From Clostridium hydrogenum (lineage in GTDB: Bacteria; Bacillota; Clostridia; Clostridiales; Clostridiaceae), in the NCBI RefSeq assembly GCF_021432385.1, contig NZ_JAEACT010000003.1:1105878-1169877 (forward strand): DNA of 64,000 bases. Reading direction: 5' to 3'. The translations under genes and the position numbers were made by a program. The notes beneath the pieces were generated by a model. The model was not told where the DNA came from, ran no database searches, and was given only the letters and a program-made list of their open reading frames with translations. The first letter of the stretch is position 1. Every line of letters starts with the position of its first letter. Below are positions 31,518 through 42,421 of the stretch, piece by piece.

Positions 31518-32300
31518 TTATTTTTTTGCTTGGCTTATAAATTCATTTATAAATTCTAAATTTTCTATATTACGCATAAAAGTTTCACCAATCAACACAG
31601 CATTAACTCCCGTCTCTGCAACATATTTAATGTCATCTGGATTTTTAATTGCACTTTCAGAAATAGCAATAGAAGTCTTTGGTACATATTTCATAAGTTT
31701 CTCCGTTGTCTTTAAATTCGTAGTAAAATCTCTCAAATCCCTATTATTTATACCTATGATTGAGCATCCAATATCTGCCGCTATTTTTGCCTCTTCTTCA
31801 TTGTGTACTTCAGTTATAGAATTAAGTCCAAGTTCTATTGTTTTTTCATAAAAATACTTAAGCCTATCTTTTAGTACTGCTGCTATTAACAAAACTGCAT
31901 CTGAACCTATAGTCTTTGCTTGATACAGCTGATATTCATCTACTATAAAATCCTTTCTTAACACAGGTTTAGACGAAATCTCTTTAACTTCTTTTATATA
32001 TTCATCTTTTCCCAGGAAATACTGACTTTCAGTCAAAACAGATATGGCATCAATATCTATTTTTTCATATACTTCTGCAATTTTTTCTACGTTAAAATCT
32101 TTACGGATTACTCCTTTTGATGGGGATGCTTTTTTTATTTCTGCTATTATTGATATTTTTTCCTTATTTATTGCTGCCTTAAAATTTCTAACTACCCCAT
32201 TGTAGTAAAATGCCTTCTCCTTCATTTCTTGAAGCTTCATAAATGCCTTTTCCTCTTCAAGCTGTTTTAATTTTACTTGTACAATATCATCAAGTATCAT
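31518..32300 (-). CDS. trpC: Indole-3-glycerol phosphate synthase
   Basis: The 260-residue enzyme closes CdRP to indole-3-glycerol phosphate. The conserved IIAEIKKASPSKGVIR (catalytic Lys near 55), VLTESQYFLG, KPVLRKDFIVDEYQ, GINNRDLRDFTTN and ISESAI segments are intact and in order. The 79-nt gap to trpF is the only loose joint within the trp cluster; no terminator is visible in it. Confidence 0.96.
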   Translation of the reverse strand: MILDDIVQVKLKQLEEEKAFMKLQEMKEKAFYYNGVVRNFKAAINKEKISIIAEIKKASPSKGVIRKDFNVEKIAEVYEKIDIDAISVLTESQYFLGKDEYIKEVKEISSKPVLRKDFIVDEYQLYQAKTIGSDAVLLIAAVLKDRLKYFYEKTIELGLNSITEVHNEEEAKIAADIGCSIIGINNRDLRDFTTNLKTTEKLMKYVPKTSIAISESAIKNPDDIKYVAETGVNAVLIGETFMRNIENLEFINEFISQAKK

Positions 32301-32302
32301 TT

Positions 32303-33304
32303 CTATTCACCTACCAACTCTTTATACTTAGAATAAGCAGTTCCTTCATCAATAAGCTTTTCTGCAAGTTTCACTCCAGCTTTTAAAGTATCTACAGCCT
32401 TTCCAACATAAAGTGCCGCAGCACTATTTAAAATTACAATATCCTTCCTTGGACCTTTTTCCCCTTTTAATATTTTTAGTATAATTTGAGCATTGTCACT
32501 TGGCGTTCCGCCTTTTATATCTTCAAGACTTGTTCTTCTTATATCGAAATCCTCTGGTTTAATAATATAATTTTTTATTTCTCCATTTGCTATTTCTGAC
32601 ACATAAGTTTCACCAGTAGTTGTTATTTCATCTAAGCCATCACTTCCATTTACAACAAGTGCTCTTTCCCTGCCAAGTTTTAAAAGTACCGTTGCAATAA
32701 TTTCAGTCAAATTCTTATCAAAAACCCCTAAGACTTGCCCTTTTACATCACATGGATTTGTAATAGGCCCCAGTATATTAAATATTGTCCTCGTGCCTAA
32801 AGCTTTTCTAACAGGTGCAACATTTTTCATTGCCTTATGATAATTTTGAGCAAAGATAAACCCCATACCCTTTTCATCAATAGCCTTTCCTACCTCTTCT
32901 TCTCCTAATTTTATGTTAAATTTAAGTTCATCTAAAACATCTGCACTTCCGCTATTGCTTGATACTGCTCTATTTCCATGCTTTGCAACCTTAACTCCAC
33001 CGGCAGCAGCTACAATTGCCGCACAAGTTGAAATATTAAAAGTTTTTCCACCATCTCCACCAGTTCCACAGGTGTCTATAGCATAATTTGATTTTAAATT
33101 TACCTTAAGTGCATGTTCTCTCATAGCTTTAGCTGCACCTATTATTTCTTCCGTCGTTTCCCCTTTCATTTTAAGTGCAATAAGTAACGCCGATATTTGT
33201 GCTTCACTAACTATCCCATCCATTATTTTATTAATTGCTGCATAAGCTTCTTCTTCGCTCAAGTTTTTAAAATCAGTTACTTTTTTAATTGTTTCCTTTA
33301 ACAT
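32303..33304 (-). CDS. trpD: Anthranilate phosphoribosyltransferase
   Basis: The 333-residue enzyme transfers phosphoribose from PRPP to anthranilate. [17 protein letters not shown] (about 77-93) binds [23 protein letters not shown] (about 104-122) contributes metal and substrate residues, and GPITNPCD completes the site. The start at 33304 lies within the last 20 nt of trpG, with GGGGGG at good spacing, implying coupling. Confidence 0.96.
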   Translation of the reverse strand: MLKETIKKVTDFKNLSEEEAYAAINKIMDGIVSEAQISALLIALKMKGETTEEIIGAAKAMREHALKVNLKSNYAIDTCGTGGDGGKTFNISTCAAIVAAAGGVKVAKHGNRAVSSNSGSADVLDELKFNIKLGEEEVGKAIDEKGMGFIFAQNYHKAMKNVAPVRKALGTRTIFNILGPITNPCDVKGQVLGVFDKNLTEIIATVLLKLGRERALVVNGSDGLDEITTTGETYVSEIANGEIKNYIIKPEDFDIRRTSLEDIKGGTPSDNAQIILKILKGEKGPRKDIVILNSAAALYVGKAVDTLKAGVKLAEKLIDEGTAYSKYKELVGE

Positions 33305-33872
33305 TGCAAATCCCCCCTAAAAAATTTTTAATTATTTCTCTGCCGCATTCAGTAAAATATGATTCAGGATGAAATTGAAGTCCATACACCTGGAATTCTT
33401 TATGCTTTATTCCCATAATAACTCCATCTGCCGTTTCTGCTGTTACTTCAAGCTCTTCTGGCAGTGTTTCCTTTTTTGCTATAAGTGAATGATATCTCAT
33501 AACCTTAAGGTTATCCTTTATTCCTTCAAATATATCCTTACCATTGTGCTTTATAAACGAAGTTTTCCCATGCATTATTTTGTCTGCTCTTACAACTTTT
33601 CCGCCAAAGGCTGCTGCAATAGATTGATGTCCTAGACAAATACCTAATATAGGCACAATACCTGAAAATTCTTTTATAACTTCTATAGATATCCCAGCTT
33701 CCTCTGGTTTTCCTGGCCCCGGTGAAATTATTATTCCTTCTAAATCCATTTTTCCTATATCCTCTATAGTCACAGCATCGTTTCTAACCACTTTTATATC
33801 TTTATAAATTTCTCCAACATATTGATAAAGATTGTACGTAAAGGAATCATAATTATCTATCATAAGAATCAT
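33285..33872 (-). CDS. trpG: Anthranilate synthase component II (glutamine amidotransferase)
   Basis: The 195-residue class I amidotransferase supplies ammonia to TrpE. The nucleophile Cys is in [18 protein letters not shown] (about residue 79), and the His-Glu pair is in [15 protein letters not shown] (about 168-182). It directly follows trpE with no gap. Because folate synthesis also needs a PabA, it may serve PabB as well; that is inference from the family. Confidence 0.94.
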   Translation of the reverse strand: MILMIDNYDSFTYNLYQYVGEIYKDIKVVRNDAVTIEDIGKMDLEGIIISPGPGKPEEAGISIEVIKEFSGIVPILGICLGHQSIAAAFGGKVVRADKIMHGKTSFIKHNGKDIFEGIKDNLKVMRYHSLIAKKETLPEELEVTAETADGVIMGIKHKEFQVYGLQFHPESYFTECGREIIKNFLGGICNVKGNN

Positions 33873-35300
33873 TTATATCACTTCCCTTAATATTTTTGAT
33901 TTGTTTAAGCTTTCCTCATATTCGTTTTCAGGTATAGAATCATACACAATTCCACCACCAGCTTGTGCATAAGCCTTTCCATTTTTTATTACAAGTGTCC
34001 TTATAGCTATACAAGTATCCATGCTTCCATCAAAGGAAAAATACCCAACTGCCCCTGCATAGCAACCCCTTCTGGTGTTTTCAAGTTTATCTATTATATC
34101 CATTGCTCTTATCTTAGGTGCACCAGATACAGTTCCTGCTGGTATACAAGTTTTAAGTGCATCAAAGCAATCATAATTTTCTCCAAGAACTCCAGAAACC
34201 TCTGAGACTATGTGCATAACATGTGAATATAATTCAATTTTCATTAACTTATCCACATTTACTGTGCCAAACTTGCTTATTTTTCCTATATCATTTCTTG
34301 CAAGATCAAGAAGCATTGAATGCTCAGCTATTTCTTTTTCATCGTTTATAAGTTCATTTTTTAATTTTAAATCTTCAACGTCATCTTTTCCTCTTGGTCT
34401 TGTACCTGCTATAGGATTAGTTATCACCTTATTTTTATAAACACTTACCAAACTTTCTGGCGAGGAACCTGTTATTTGAAATTCACCAAAATCTATATAA
34501 AATAAATATGGCGATGGATTTTGTCCTCTAAGCCTTCTATATATATCAAATGGATTTTCATCTGTATCTGCAGTAAATCTTTGAGATAAAACTACTTGAA
34601 ATATATCCCCTCTTGCTATATATTCCTTTGCATCTTCTACCATTTTGCAAAACTCTTCTTTTTTAAAATTAGATACTATATTTGCAGACGATTTATTTTC
34701 TTTAAGGTCATGCAGTCCACTATTAGTTTTGATTTCCTTACTCATATTTTGTATTTCCATTTGTACTTCTTCAAAAGATATTTCATGTTCTGGAAACACA
34801 TTGTAAATGTAAATTACCTTGTGTTTTAGGTTATCATAGCCTATTATTTTTTTATAAAACATCATCACCGAATCTGGTATTTGCAAATCATCTGGATTAT
34901 TATCTGATATTCTTTCATACTGTTTTATAATGTCATATCCAATGTACCCTATAGCTCCACCTGAAAATGAATACTTACTTTCCTTTATTTCATACTTTTT
35001 AATCATTTTTTTTACAACAGCTAAAACATCTGATTTTACCTCCATGATTTTTTCATTTTCATGGATAACTACATGATTTTTGAAACCTTCAACAACTGCA
35101 TAAGGATTTACTCCTGCAAAAGAATATCTTCCTTTAGGACTTTCAAAATAATTGCTTTCAAGAATAAATTTTTTATCACCACTTAAGTTAAGGAATATTG
35201 AAATTGGTGTTATTTCATCACAATTTTCTTCATAAACAACTTGAAAGGCTTTATTACTTTCCCTTTTTTCATTAAATTCTTTCTTTGAAATGTTATACAT
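33873..35300 (-). CDS. trpE: Anthranilate synthase component I
   Basis: TrpE makes anthranilate from chorismate. An N-terminal feedback region contains [19 protein letters not shown] (the Trp-binding LLES-type motif, here ILES). The C-terminal chorismate domain has [44 protein letters not shown] and [16 protein letters not shown]. The ATG at 35300 after AGGAGG was preferred to 35321 (475 residues). It is the first trp gene and lies behind a T-box leader. Confidence 0.95.
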   Translation of the reverse strand: MYNISKKEFNEKRESNKAFQVVYEENCDEITPISIFLNLSGDKKFILESNYFESPKGRYSFAGVNPYAVVEGFKNHVVIHENEKIMEVKSDVLAVVKKMIKKYEIKESKYSFSGGAIGYIGYDIIKQYERISDNNPDDLQIPDSVMMFYKKIIGYDNLKHKVIYIYNVFPEHEISFEEVQMEIQNMSKEIKTNSGLHDLKENKSSANIVSNFKKEEFCKMVEDAKEYIARGDIFQVVLSQRFTADTDENPFDIYRRLRGQNPSPYLFYIDFGEFQITGSSPESLVSVYKNKVITNPIAGTRPRGKDDVEDLKLKNELINDEKEIAEHSMLLDLARNDIGKISKFGTVNVDKLMKIELYSHVMHIVSEVSGVLGENYDCFDALKTCIPAGTVSGAPKIRAMDIIDKLENTRRGCYAGAVGYFSFDGSMDTCIAIRTLVIKNGKAYAQAGGGIVYDSIPENEYEESLNKSKILREVI

Positions 35301-35397
35301 TACAAACAACCTCCTATACAAATATATTTAATACTCAGAATTTTCCGTATTTTTTCATTAAATTAATTCTTAATTCACATAATTTTAAACAGCAAAG

Positions 35398-35430
35398 AAA
35401 TAGGAACGGATATAGAATCCGTTCCTATTT
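35398..35430 (-). other. Second hairpin in the trp leader
   Basis: Perfect 14-bp arms (35398-35411 and 35417-35430) with a 5-nt loop lie between the T-box terminator and trpE. The minus-strand tail TTTCTTTGCTGTTT is only partly T-rich, so this may be a weak second terminator or an RNA-stability hairpin. Confidence 0.55.
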
Positions 35431-35620
35431 AGCTGCATTTCTAGCGAAATCACTAAAAAAAGACCACTTCATCCTTTTTATGGGACGAAGTGGTCGTGGT
35501 GCCACCCATATTTAGTTCAATTTATATATAACTGAACCCTTTATCAGATACGGAAATTTCTTTAATAGAATATCGATATCCTGTCTTTTTAACGGTAGAC
35601 CTCCGGATACTACTACTTAG

Positions 35621-35690
35621 TCAATGCACAATTCACAGTGCACAGTTCACAATTAATGACAAATTATCTTCCTTGCGTCAGATAATTTTT
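35621..35690. repeat. Family B heptamer-repeat element, copy B1, inside the trp leader
   Basis: A CACAATT-type heptamer tract with variants occupies 35621-35659. It is followed by a hairpin (AATTATCTTCC..GTCAGATAATT, 35662-35687) that matches the core of copy B4 near 53590-53615. Only one heptamer arm is present. Confidence 0.7.
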
Positions 35691-35797
35691 TCAACTTGTT
35701 AAATAAGTTCATAGTATCACCTCACAGACCCATTCACTACAGGCTACAGTATCTGGCTTACACCACCCCAGACTCGCTTTTAAAATCTCGTACATAT

Positions 35798-35867
35798 AGA
35801 TATACCAGCTCAACTATTAAAATCAATTTGCATCATAATGCCAAGAAGACGGCATTTTGGTATATCT
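35798..35867. repeat. Family A palindromic repeat, copy A2 (70 nt, internally deleted)
   Basis: It starts AGATATACC and ends GGTATATCT and shares the AATGCC / GGCATT core, but lacks about 28 nt of the right-hand half found in the other copies. It sits within the 5' half of the Trp T-box leader. Its ends differ from A3 by a compensated A-T to T-A change. Confidence 0.8.
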
Positions 35868-35968
35868 TTAATTACTCAATTTTCACTAAACTCCTAATAG
35901 TTACTTGCTTCTGCTCTTAGGTTATATTTTATTGCTTTACTACTTTATTCCTTTAAACTGTTATATTA

Positions 35969-35997
35969 ATTTTACTCTAATTATCTTCAAAAGTCAA
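35969..35997 (-). promoter_or_regulatory. Sigma-A promoter of the trp operon
   Basis: TTGACT (35992-35997) and TAAAAT (35969-35974) with a 17-nt spacer read toward the T-box. The -35 lies inside the last codons of ilvB. The transcript would have a leader of about 660 nt before trpE. Confidence 0.75.
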
Positions 35998-37650
35998 CAT
36001 ATTTTCTATACTAGCTCCTGGTGGTACTATTGGAGTTGCCATTTCATCTTTATCAACATAAAAATCAACAACTACAGGACCATCATACTCCATAGCTTTT
36101 TTAAGAGCAGCCTCAACTTCTTCATTTGTGTTTACTCTTATTCCAAGTGCTCCATAACCTTCTGCTATTTTCACAAAATCAGTTTGCCTTTCCAAAGTTG
36201 TGCTTGAAAATCTCTTTTCATAAAATAAATCTTGCCACTGCCTTACCATACCCAAAACACTATTATTAAGCAAAATTATTTTAACTGGTAAATTGTATCT
36301 TACTGCTGTTGCAAGCTCATTACAATTCATTCTAAAACTTCCATCACCAGCAATATCAAAAGTCATTTTGTTTTTTCCAACACTAGCCCCAATAGCAGCG
36401 CCGAAGCCATACCCCATAGTTCCAAGTCCACCTGAAGTTAGGAAGGTTCTAGGTTTAGTATATATATATCCTTGAGTTGCCCAAATCTGATTTTGACCTA
36501 CTTCTGTAGTAATCAATGCATCTCCATCGGTTAATTCATACAGCTTTCTAACTACATAAACAGGATTTACTGATGCCTTAGGGTCTATTTTTACTGATTT
36601 AGAATTATCATTTCTTAATAACTCCAATGCAAATTCAGTCCACTCATTTCTTTCTCTAGTTTCTAAATTACTGCAAACTTCTTTTAATACCTTCTTCACA
36701 TCACCTATTACAAAGGAATCTGCTTTTATATTTTTAGATACTTCTGCTTCGTCTATATCTATATGAAGTACCTTTGCTTTCTTTCCAAAAGTCTTAGCGT
36801 TGCTTATAACCCTATCACTAAATCTTGCACCAATAGCTATTATTAAATCACTTTCACAAATGGATTTATTTGAAGCTGGTGTTCCATGCATCCCAACAAG
36901 TCCTGTATACATTGGATGCTTTCCGCTAAATGCTCCAAGTCCCATCATAGTTGAACATACTGGGCACTTAAGCTTATTTTGAAATTCCTCTAAAGCTTCC
37001 TGTGCTTCAGATATATTGCAGCCACCACCAACTACTATAACTGGTCTTTTGCTTTCATTTATTATTTCCACTGCATTATTTATCTGATTTTGATCAACAT
37101 CATTACCTTTTTCATTTGAACTTACCTCTTGAACCTCATAATCATACTCAGCAGCTGTAATATCTTTAGGTATGTCAACTAGTACAGGTCCTGGTCTTCC
37201 TTCTTTTGCTATTTTAAATGCTTTTCTTATAATATCAGAAAGATCTTCAACTCTTCTTACAATAAAATTGTGTTTTGTTATAGGCATAGTTATTCCCGTA
37301 ATAGCAACCTCTTGAAAGGAATCCTTTCCAATCATAGATGTTGATACCTGACCTGTAATTGCAACCATAGGCACAGAATCCATGTAGGCTGTTGCTATAC
37401 CTGTAACAAGATTTGTAGCCCCAGGTCCTGAAGTTGCAAGACAAACTCCAACCTTACCTGTTGCCCTTGCATAGCCATCCGCTGCGTGAGCTGCACCTTG
37501 TTCGTGTGAAGTTAACACGCATTTTATATCTGAAAATGAATAAAGTGCATCATAGATGTTCAAAATGGCTCCACCTGGGTATCCAAAAATAGTATCTACG
37601 CCTTGTTCTTTTAAACATTCAAGTAATATTCTAGAACCGTTATACTTCAC
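35977..37650 (-). CDS. ilvB: Acetolactate synthase large subunit
   Basis: The 557-residue ThDP enzyme makes acetolactate and acetohydroxybutyrate. GYPGGAILNIYDALY and LTSHEQGAAHAADGYARATG (catalytic Glu about residue 49) lie in the N-terminal domain; the ThDP/Mg motif GDGSFRMNCNELATAVRYNL is near 440. The biosynthetic rather than catabolic type is suggested by FAD-domain conservation and context. GTG at 37650 after AAGGAG was preferred to 37659. It follows ilvD closely but is far from its small subunit ilvN. Confidence 0.93.
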   Translation of the reverse strand: MKYNGSRILLECLKEQGVDTIFGYPGGAILNIYDALYSFSDIKCVLTSHEQGAAHAADGYARATGKVGVCLATSGPGATNLVTGIATAYMDSVPMVAITGQVSTSMIGKDSFQEVAITGITMPITKHNFIVRRVEDLSDIIRKAFKIAKEGRPGPVLVDIPKDITAAEYDYEVQEVSSNEKGNDVDQNQINNAVEIINESKRPVIVVGGGCNISEAQEALEEFQNKLKCPVCSTMMGLGAFSGKHPMYTGLVGMHGTPASNKSICESDLIIAIGARFSDRVISNAKTFGKKAKVLHIDIDEAEVSKNIKADSFVIGDVKKVLKEVCSNLETRERNEWTEFALELLRNDNSKSVKIDPKASVNPVYVVRKLYELTDGDALITTEVGQNQIWATQGYIYTKPRTFLTSGGLGTMGYGFGAAIGASVGKNKMTFDIAGDGSFRMNCNELATAVRYNLPVKIILLNNSVLGMVRQWQDLFYEKRFSSTTLERQTDFVKIAEGYGALGIRVNTNEEVEAALKKAMEYDGPVVVDFYVDKDEMATPIVPPGASIENMLTFEDN

Positions 37651-37655
37651 TTTAA

Positions 37656-39314
37656 TCACTCCTTTATACTATGAAAAACAGCTCCGGTATTTGCCGATGA
37701 TACTCCTTTTCTATATACATTAAGATATCCTTTAACTGGCTTTTCAACCTGCTTTGGTGTTCTACTCTTAAGTTCTTGCTCTGATACAAGCAAGTTAATT
37801 GTTTTATTTTCTATATCTATTTCAATTAAATCTCCTTCGTGAACATACGCTATAGGTCCACCTTCTGCTGCTTCTGGTGATACGTGTCCTATAGAAGCCC
37901 CTCTTGTAGCACCTGAAAATCTTCCATCTGTTATAAGTGCAACAGATTTATCGAGTCCCATACCTGCAAGTGCCGCAGTAGGTGACAACATTTCTTTCAT
38001 TCCTGGTCCACCTTTTGGTCCTTCAAATCTTATAACTACAACATCTCCTGGATTGATTTCGCCCTTTCTTATTGCTGCTGAAACTTCATCCTCACTTTCA
38101 AAAACTCTCGCTGGTCCTGTGTGCTTCATCATTTCTTCCGCAACAGCTGCCTTTTTAACAACAGCTCCATCCGGTGCAAGGTTTCCTCTCAATATTGCAA
38201 GACCGCCTGTAGCACTGTAAGGATTATCTAATCTAATGACATCATTATCTTTTACAACTGCATTTTTAACATTTTCATATAAAGTATTTCCTGTTACTGT
38301 TAAACACTCTTTATTTAAAAGTCCCTTTTTCATAAGCCCATTTACAACTGCTGGAATTCCTCCTGCCATGTGTAAATCCTCAATATGATGATGTCCTGCT
38401 GGACTCAATTTACAAACATCAGGTACCTTTTCGCTTATTTCATTTATCTTATCGAAATTAATTTCAACATCACATTCATATGCTATAGCTGGCAAATGCA
38501 AAAGTGAATTTGTTGAGCATCCAAGTGCCATATCTACAGATACTGCGTTCATAAATGCATCTTCTGTTAAAATATCACTTGGTCTTATATTTTTACTTAT
38601 AAGTTCAACTATCTTCATGCCTGATTTTTTAGCAAGCCTCAATCTATCTGAATAAACTGCTGGTATTGTTCCATTATAAGGAAGTGCCATTCCTAAAACT
38701 TCTGATAAACAGTTCATTGAATTAGCTGTAAACATTCCTGAACATGATCCACAAGTTGGACATGCTGAGTTTTCTAATTCACAAAGCTCTTCCTTTGACA
38801 TCTTGCCTGCATTAACTGCTCCAACTGCTTCAAATACAGAACTTAAATCCGTAGTTTTTCCATTTGTTTTTCCTGCAAGCATTGCACCTCCACTTATTAC
38901 TATTGAAGGTATATTTACTCTTGCAGCTGCCATGAGCATACCAGGAACTACCTTATCACAATTTGGTACAAGTACTAAGCCGTCAAAAGCATGTGCCCTT
39001 GCAACTATTTCAACACTATCTGCTATAATTTGTCTTGATGGAAGTGAATAACTCATTCCTGTATGGTTCATAGCTATACCATCGCATACACCTATAGTTC
39101 CAAATACCACAGGAACTCCTCCAGCCATTCTTACTCCATCTTTAACAGCTTCTACTATTTTATCTAAGTTCATATGTCCAGGTATTATTTCACTGTATGA
39201 ACTAGCTATTCCTATAAGTGGTTTATCCATTTCTTCATCAATAAAGCCCAATGCCTTAAATAATGCTCTATGAGGAGCCTTTTCTACGCCTTTTTTTGAT
39301 GCATCTGAAATCAT
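37656..39314 (-). CDS. ilvD: Dihydroxy-acid dehydratase
   Basis: The 552-residue Fe-S dehydratase forms the 2-oxo acids of valine and isoleucine. [20 protein letters not shown] (Cys about 122) and [20 protein letters not shown] (Cys about 190-195) supply the cluster and metal residues; [19 protein letters not shown] is the C-terminal signature. It is the second-last ilv/leu gene and is separated from leuB by family B repeat B2. Confidence 0.96.
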   Translation of the reverse strand: MISDASKKGVEKAPHRALFKALGFIDEEMDKPLIGIASSYSEIIPGHMNLDKIVEAVKDGVRMAGGVPVVFGTIGVCDGIAMNHTGMSYSLPSRQIIADSVEIVARAHAFDGLVLVPNCDKVVPGMLMAAARVNIPSIVISGGAMLAGKTNGKTTDLSSVFEAVGAVNAGKMSKEELCELENSACPTCGSCSGMFTANSMNCLSEVLGMALPYNGTIPAVYSDRLRLAKKSGMKIVELISKNIRPSDILTEDAFMNAVSVDMALGCSTNSLLHLPAIAYECDVEINFDKINEISEKVPDVCKLSPAGHHHIEDLHMAGGIPAVVNGLMKKGLLNKECLTVTGNTLYENVKNAVVKDNDVIRLDNPYSATGGLAILRGNLAPDGAVVKKAAVAEEMMKHTGPARVFESEDEVSAAIRKGEINPGDVVVIRFEGPKGGPGMKEMLSPTAALAGMGLDKSVALITDGRFSGATRGASIGHVSPEAAEGGPIAYVHEGDLIEIDIENKTINLLVSEQELKSRTPKQVEKPVKGYLNVYRKGVSSANTGAVFHSIKE

Positions 39315-39340
39315 TTTTTCACACCGCCCTTTTTTATAGA

Positions 39341-39582
39341 GCAGAGAGTAAACTAATTTCAGAGTACAGAGTACAAAGTACAGAGTACAATGAAGGATGA
39401 TTTTTCTCCGCTAAGCTACGAAAAATCTATAACATAAATATGTGTATATTTGTGTTTATAAATTATCATCTTTTTTATTTTTAAAGATTTTCCGTAGAAA
39501 AACGGAGGAAAATCAACAATCACTGTACTCTGTCATCTGTACTCTGTACTCTTAAATTATTCTACTCTCTACTCTCTACTCT
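39341..39582. repeat. Family B heptamer-repeat element, copy B2
   Basis: The left side has AGAGTAC heptamers (39361-39389), then GAAGGATGATTTTTC. A 120-nt AT-rich core follows. The right side carries GGAAAATCA and inverted TGTACTC heptamers ending in ACTCTCT units at 39582, 3 nt from the leuB stop. The two sides are largely complementary. Confidence 0.8.
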
Positions 39583-39584
39583 AA

Positions 39585-40658
39585 TTAAATTTCTTCTAAT
39601 ACAAGTTTTCCCATTTCTTTTGTTCCAACTTTTTTCATTCCTTCTGTATATATATCTCCAGTTCTATAGCCTTTTTCAAGAACTTTTTCTACAGCATTTT
39701 CTATATCTCTTGCCGCTTCGCTCATATTGAAAGAATATTCAAGCATCATTGCTGCTGACAATATTTGTGCAAGTGGATTTGCAAGATCCTTTCCTGCAAT
39801 ATCTGGTGCAGATCCGTGAATTGGTTCATACATTCCAAAGCTGTCATTTCTTAAACTTGCTGATGGAAGCATTCCTATAGATCCTGTTATCATTGAAGCT
39901 TCATCTGACAATATGTCTCCAAATATATTGCTTGTTAATATTACATCAAACTGTGATGGATCACGTACAAGCTGCATTGCAGTATTGTCTACATAAAGAT
40001 GATTTAATTCAACTTCCGGATATTCTTTTGCTACTTCAACTACAGTTTCTCTCCAAAGTCTTGATGACTCTAATATATTTGCCTTATCTACAGAGGTAAC
40101 TTTTTTATTTCTCTTCATTGCAGCTTTAAATGCAACGTGTGCTATTCTCTTTATTTCTTCCACATTATACTTTTCAGTATCATATGCATAGTTTACATCC
40201 TCTTCTGCCCCTCTTCCTCTTTCACCGAAATATATTCCTCCTGTAAGTTCCCTCACAACAAGTAAATCTATTCCTTTGTCAATTATAGCTTCTTTAAGAG
40301 GTGATGCTGATTTTAATATATTATAAACCTTTGCTGGTCTTAAATTTGCATAAAGTCCAAGTCCTCCCCTTAAACCCATAAGAGCTTTTTCTGGTCTTTG
40401 ATTTCCAGGAAGTGTATCCCACTTAGGTCCTCCAACTGCTCCTAAAAATACTGCATCGGATTTTTTACATTCTTCTAAAGTCGCTTCTGGAAGAGGTGTG
40501 CCAAATTCATCTATAGCACATCCTCCAGCTTTTAAAGTTGTAAAGTTAAATTTAGTGCCATATTTTCCACCTATTTTTTCTAAAACCTTTATAGCTTGTT
40601 CTGTTATATCAACTCCTATGCCATCACCTGGGATTACTGACACCTTATATTCTTTCAT
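39585..40658 (-). CDS. leuB: 3-isopropylmalate dehydrogenase
   Basis: The 357-residue beta-decarboxylating dehydrogenase starts [33 protein letters not shown] and the active-site [12 protein letters not shown] (about 138-149) are present, as is the metal site in [20 protein letters not shown]. With LeuC-LeuD it could also act on citramalate-derived methylmalate for isoleucine (see the cimA/leuA entry). It lies 2 nt from leuD. Confidence 0.95.
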   Translation of the reverse strand: MKEYKVSVIPGDGIGVDITEQAIKVLEKIGGKYGTKFNFTTLKAGGCAIDEFGTPLPEATLEECKKSDAVFLGAVGGPKWDTLPGNQRPEKALMGLRGGLGLYANLRPAKVYNILKSASPLKEAIIDKGIDLLVVRELTGGIYFGERGRGAEEDVNYAYDTEKYNVEEIKRIAHVAFKAAMKRNKKVTSVDKANILESSRLWRETVVEVAKEYPEVELNHLYVDNTAMQLVRDPSQFDVILTSNIFGDILSDEASMITGSIGMLPSASLRNDSFGMYEPIHGSAPDIAGKDLANPLAQILSAAMMLEYSFNMSEAARDIENAVEKVLEKGYRTGDIYTEGMKKVGTKEMGKLVLEEI

Positions 40659-40659
40659 A

Positions 40660-41151
40660 TTAAAATACTCCTTTTTTCACGCAGTTAGTCAATCCTTCAT
40701 TTTTCATTATTTCAATCATAAATTCTGGGAAAGGCTGTGCTTTATATTCTTTATTTAAAGTTAGGTTTTTTATTTTTCCTTCTATAAAATCAACTTCAAG
40801 CTGATGTCCTGTCTTTGCATCATTTACAGCTTCTTCACATTCAAGTATTGGAAAACCTATGTTTACTGAATTTCTGTAAAATATTCTTGCAAAACTTTTA
40901 GCAATAACACAGGATACTCCTGCTGCCTTTATGCATATTGGTGCATGTTCTCTTGAAGAACCACAACCAAAATTCTTTTCAGCTACAATTATATCTCCCT
41001 TTTTAAGCTTCTTTAAAAAATCTACATCAAGATCTTCCATACAATGCTTTGCAAGTTCTGCTGGATCTGATGTATTTAAATATCTTGCTGGGATTATTAC
41101 ATCTGTATCTATGTTATCTCCGTACTTTAAAACGCTTCCTTGTGCTTTCAT
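40660..41151 (-). CDS. leuD: 3-isopropylmalate dehydratase small subunit
   Basis: The 163-residue swivel-domain subunit has [16 protein letters not shown] at the N-terminus and [20 protein letters not shown] (about 60-79), the aconitase small-subunit signature. It completes the LeuCD isomerase. The short size is the bacterial/archaeal stand-alone type usual in clostridia. It is tightly packed between leuC and leuB. Confidence 0.95.
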   Translation of the reverse strand: MKAQGSVLKYGDNIDTDVIIPARYLNTSDPAELAKHCMEDLDVDFLKKLKKGDIIVAEKNFGCGSSREHAPICIKAAGVSCVIAKSFARIFYRNSVNIGFPILECEEAVNDAKTGHQLEVDFIEGKIKNLTLNKEYKAQPFPEFMIEIMKNEGLTNCVKKGVF

Positions 41152-41152
41152 A

Positions 41153-42421
41153 CTATAATACCTCCTCAGGTGATACTATTTTTCCTGCTATTGCTGATGC
41201 AGCTGCTACTGCCGGACTTGCAAGATAAACTTCGCTATTAGGGTGTCCCATTCTTCCTACAAAGTTTCTGTTTGTAGTTGATATAGCTCTTTCACCTTCT
41301 GCAAGTATACCCATATGACCTCCAAGACAAGGTCCGCAAGTTGGCGTGCTCACTATTCCACCTGCTTCTATAAATGTTCTAACAAGACCTTCTTCCATAG
41401 CTTCTAAGTATATATTTTGAGTTCCTGGGAAAACGATAAGTCTTATTCCCTTCTTAACTTTTTTACCTTTTAATATTGAAGCTGCCATTCTAAGGTCATC
41501 CATTCTACCATTCGTACATGAACCTATAACAACTTGATCTACTTCAACCTCTCCAACTTCATCTATAGTTCTTGTATTTTCTGGGAGGTGTGGAAATGCA
41601 ACTGTTGGCTTTATAGTACTTAAATCTATTTCAATAACTCTACTATACTCGGCATCTTCATCTGCTTCAAATTTAAGTAATTCCCTATCTGTTCTACCTT
41701 TCATGTATTCAATTGTTTTATCATCTACTGGGAATATTCCGTTTTTAGCTCCAGCTTCAATTGCCATGTTTGCTATAGTAAATCTATCATCCATGGATAA
41801 ATTATCTACCCCTTCACCTGCGTATTCCATAGACTGATATAGTGCTCCGTCAACGCCTATCATTCCTATTATGTGAAGTATAAGATCTTTTCCAGAAACC
41901 CACTTGTTAAATTTGCCCTTTAAAACAAACTTAATAGCTTCTGGAACCTTGAACCATGCTTTTCCTGTAGCCATACCTACTGCCATATCTGTACTTCCAA
42001 CGCCTGTTGAAAATACTCCAAGTGCTCCATAAGTACATGTATGAGAATCTGCACCTATAATTACATCTCCTGGAACTGCTAAGCCTTTTTCAGGTATTAG
42101 TGCATGTTCTATTCCCATTTCTCCAATTTCAAAATAATTTTTTATTTCTTTATCCTTTGCAAATTGTCTTATCATTTTACAGTGTTCTGCAGATTTAATA
42201 TCTTTGTTTGGTGTAAAGTGATCTGGAACTATTGCTATTTTGTTTTTATCAAACACTTTTTTTATATCCATAGTTTTAAATGCTTTAACTGCTACTGGAG
42301 TAGTTACATCATTTCCCAAAACAAGGTCAAGTTTTGCAGTTATAAGCTGTCCTGCCTCTACATATTCAAGCCCCGCGTGATGAGCAAGTATTTTTTGTGT
42401 CATCGTCATAGGTTTATTCAT
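41153..42421 (-). CDS. leuC: 3-isopropylmalate dehydratase large subunit
   Basis: The 422-residue 4Fe-4S subunit has [20 protein letters not shown], the cluster cysteines in [15 protein letters not shown] (about 290-304) and [13 protein letters not shown] (about 345-357). The ATG at 42421 after AAGGAGG replaces the longer frame starting 42448. It overlaps the preceding synthase gene by 8 nt, indicating coupling. Confidence 0.95.
   Translation of the reverse strand: MNKPMTMTQKILAHHAGLEYVEAGQLITAKLDLVLGNDVTTPVAVKAFKTMDIKKVFDKNKIAIVPDHFTPNKDIKSAEHCKMIRQFAKDKEIKNYFEIGEMGIEHALIPEKGLAVPGDVIIGADSHTCTYGALGVFSTGVGSTDMAVGMATGKAWFKVPEAIKFVLKGKFNKWVSGKDLILHIIGMIGVDGALYQSMEYAGEGVDNLSMDDRFTIANMAIEAGAKNGIFPVDDKTIEYMKGRTDRELLKFEADEDAEYSRVIEIDLSTIKPTVAFPHLPENTRTIDEVGEVEVDQVVIGSCTNGRMDDLRMAASILKGKKVKKGIRLIVFPGTQNIYLEAMEEGLVRTFIEAGGIVSTPTCGPCLGGHMGILAEGERAISTTNRNFVGRMGHPNSEVYLASPAVAAASAIAGKIVSPEEVL

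Larger units (their letters stand above)
35462..35962 (-). promoter_or_regulatory. Trp T-box leader of the trp operon, carrying two repeat insertions
   Basis: On the minus strand: the distal stem I motif AGCGAG (35773-35778) with GGTGGTGTAAGCC; a GAA-TGG-G context placing a UGG (Trp) specifier at 35730-35732; stem II/III-like sequence; the T-box GGGTGGCACCACG (35495-35507); and a 13-bp terminator (35462-35474 with 35483-35495) followed by seven T. Uncharged tRNA-Trp should pair with UGG and the T-box and prevent termination. A family A repeat (35798-35867) and a family B tract (35621-35690) lie inside the leader, which explains its unusual length of about 500 nt. Confidence 0.82.

Noticed and set aside
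33285..33304. Possible frameshift at the trpG-trpD overlap
   Set aside because: Both proteins are full length with normal ends; a 20-nt overlap with a good Shine-Dalgarno is normal translational coupling.
35285..35515. 76-residue plus-strand frame across the trp leader
   Set aside because: It is antisense to the T-box terminator and leader, which explain the sequence fully.
39341..39582. Possible CRISPR array in the heptamer tracts
   Set aside because: The repeats have period 7 with no unique spacers, and no cas genes are present.
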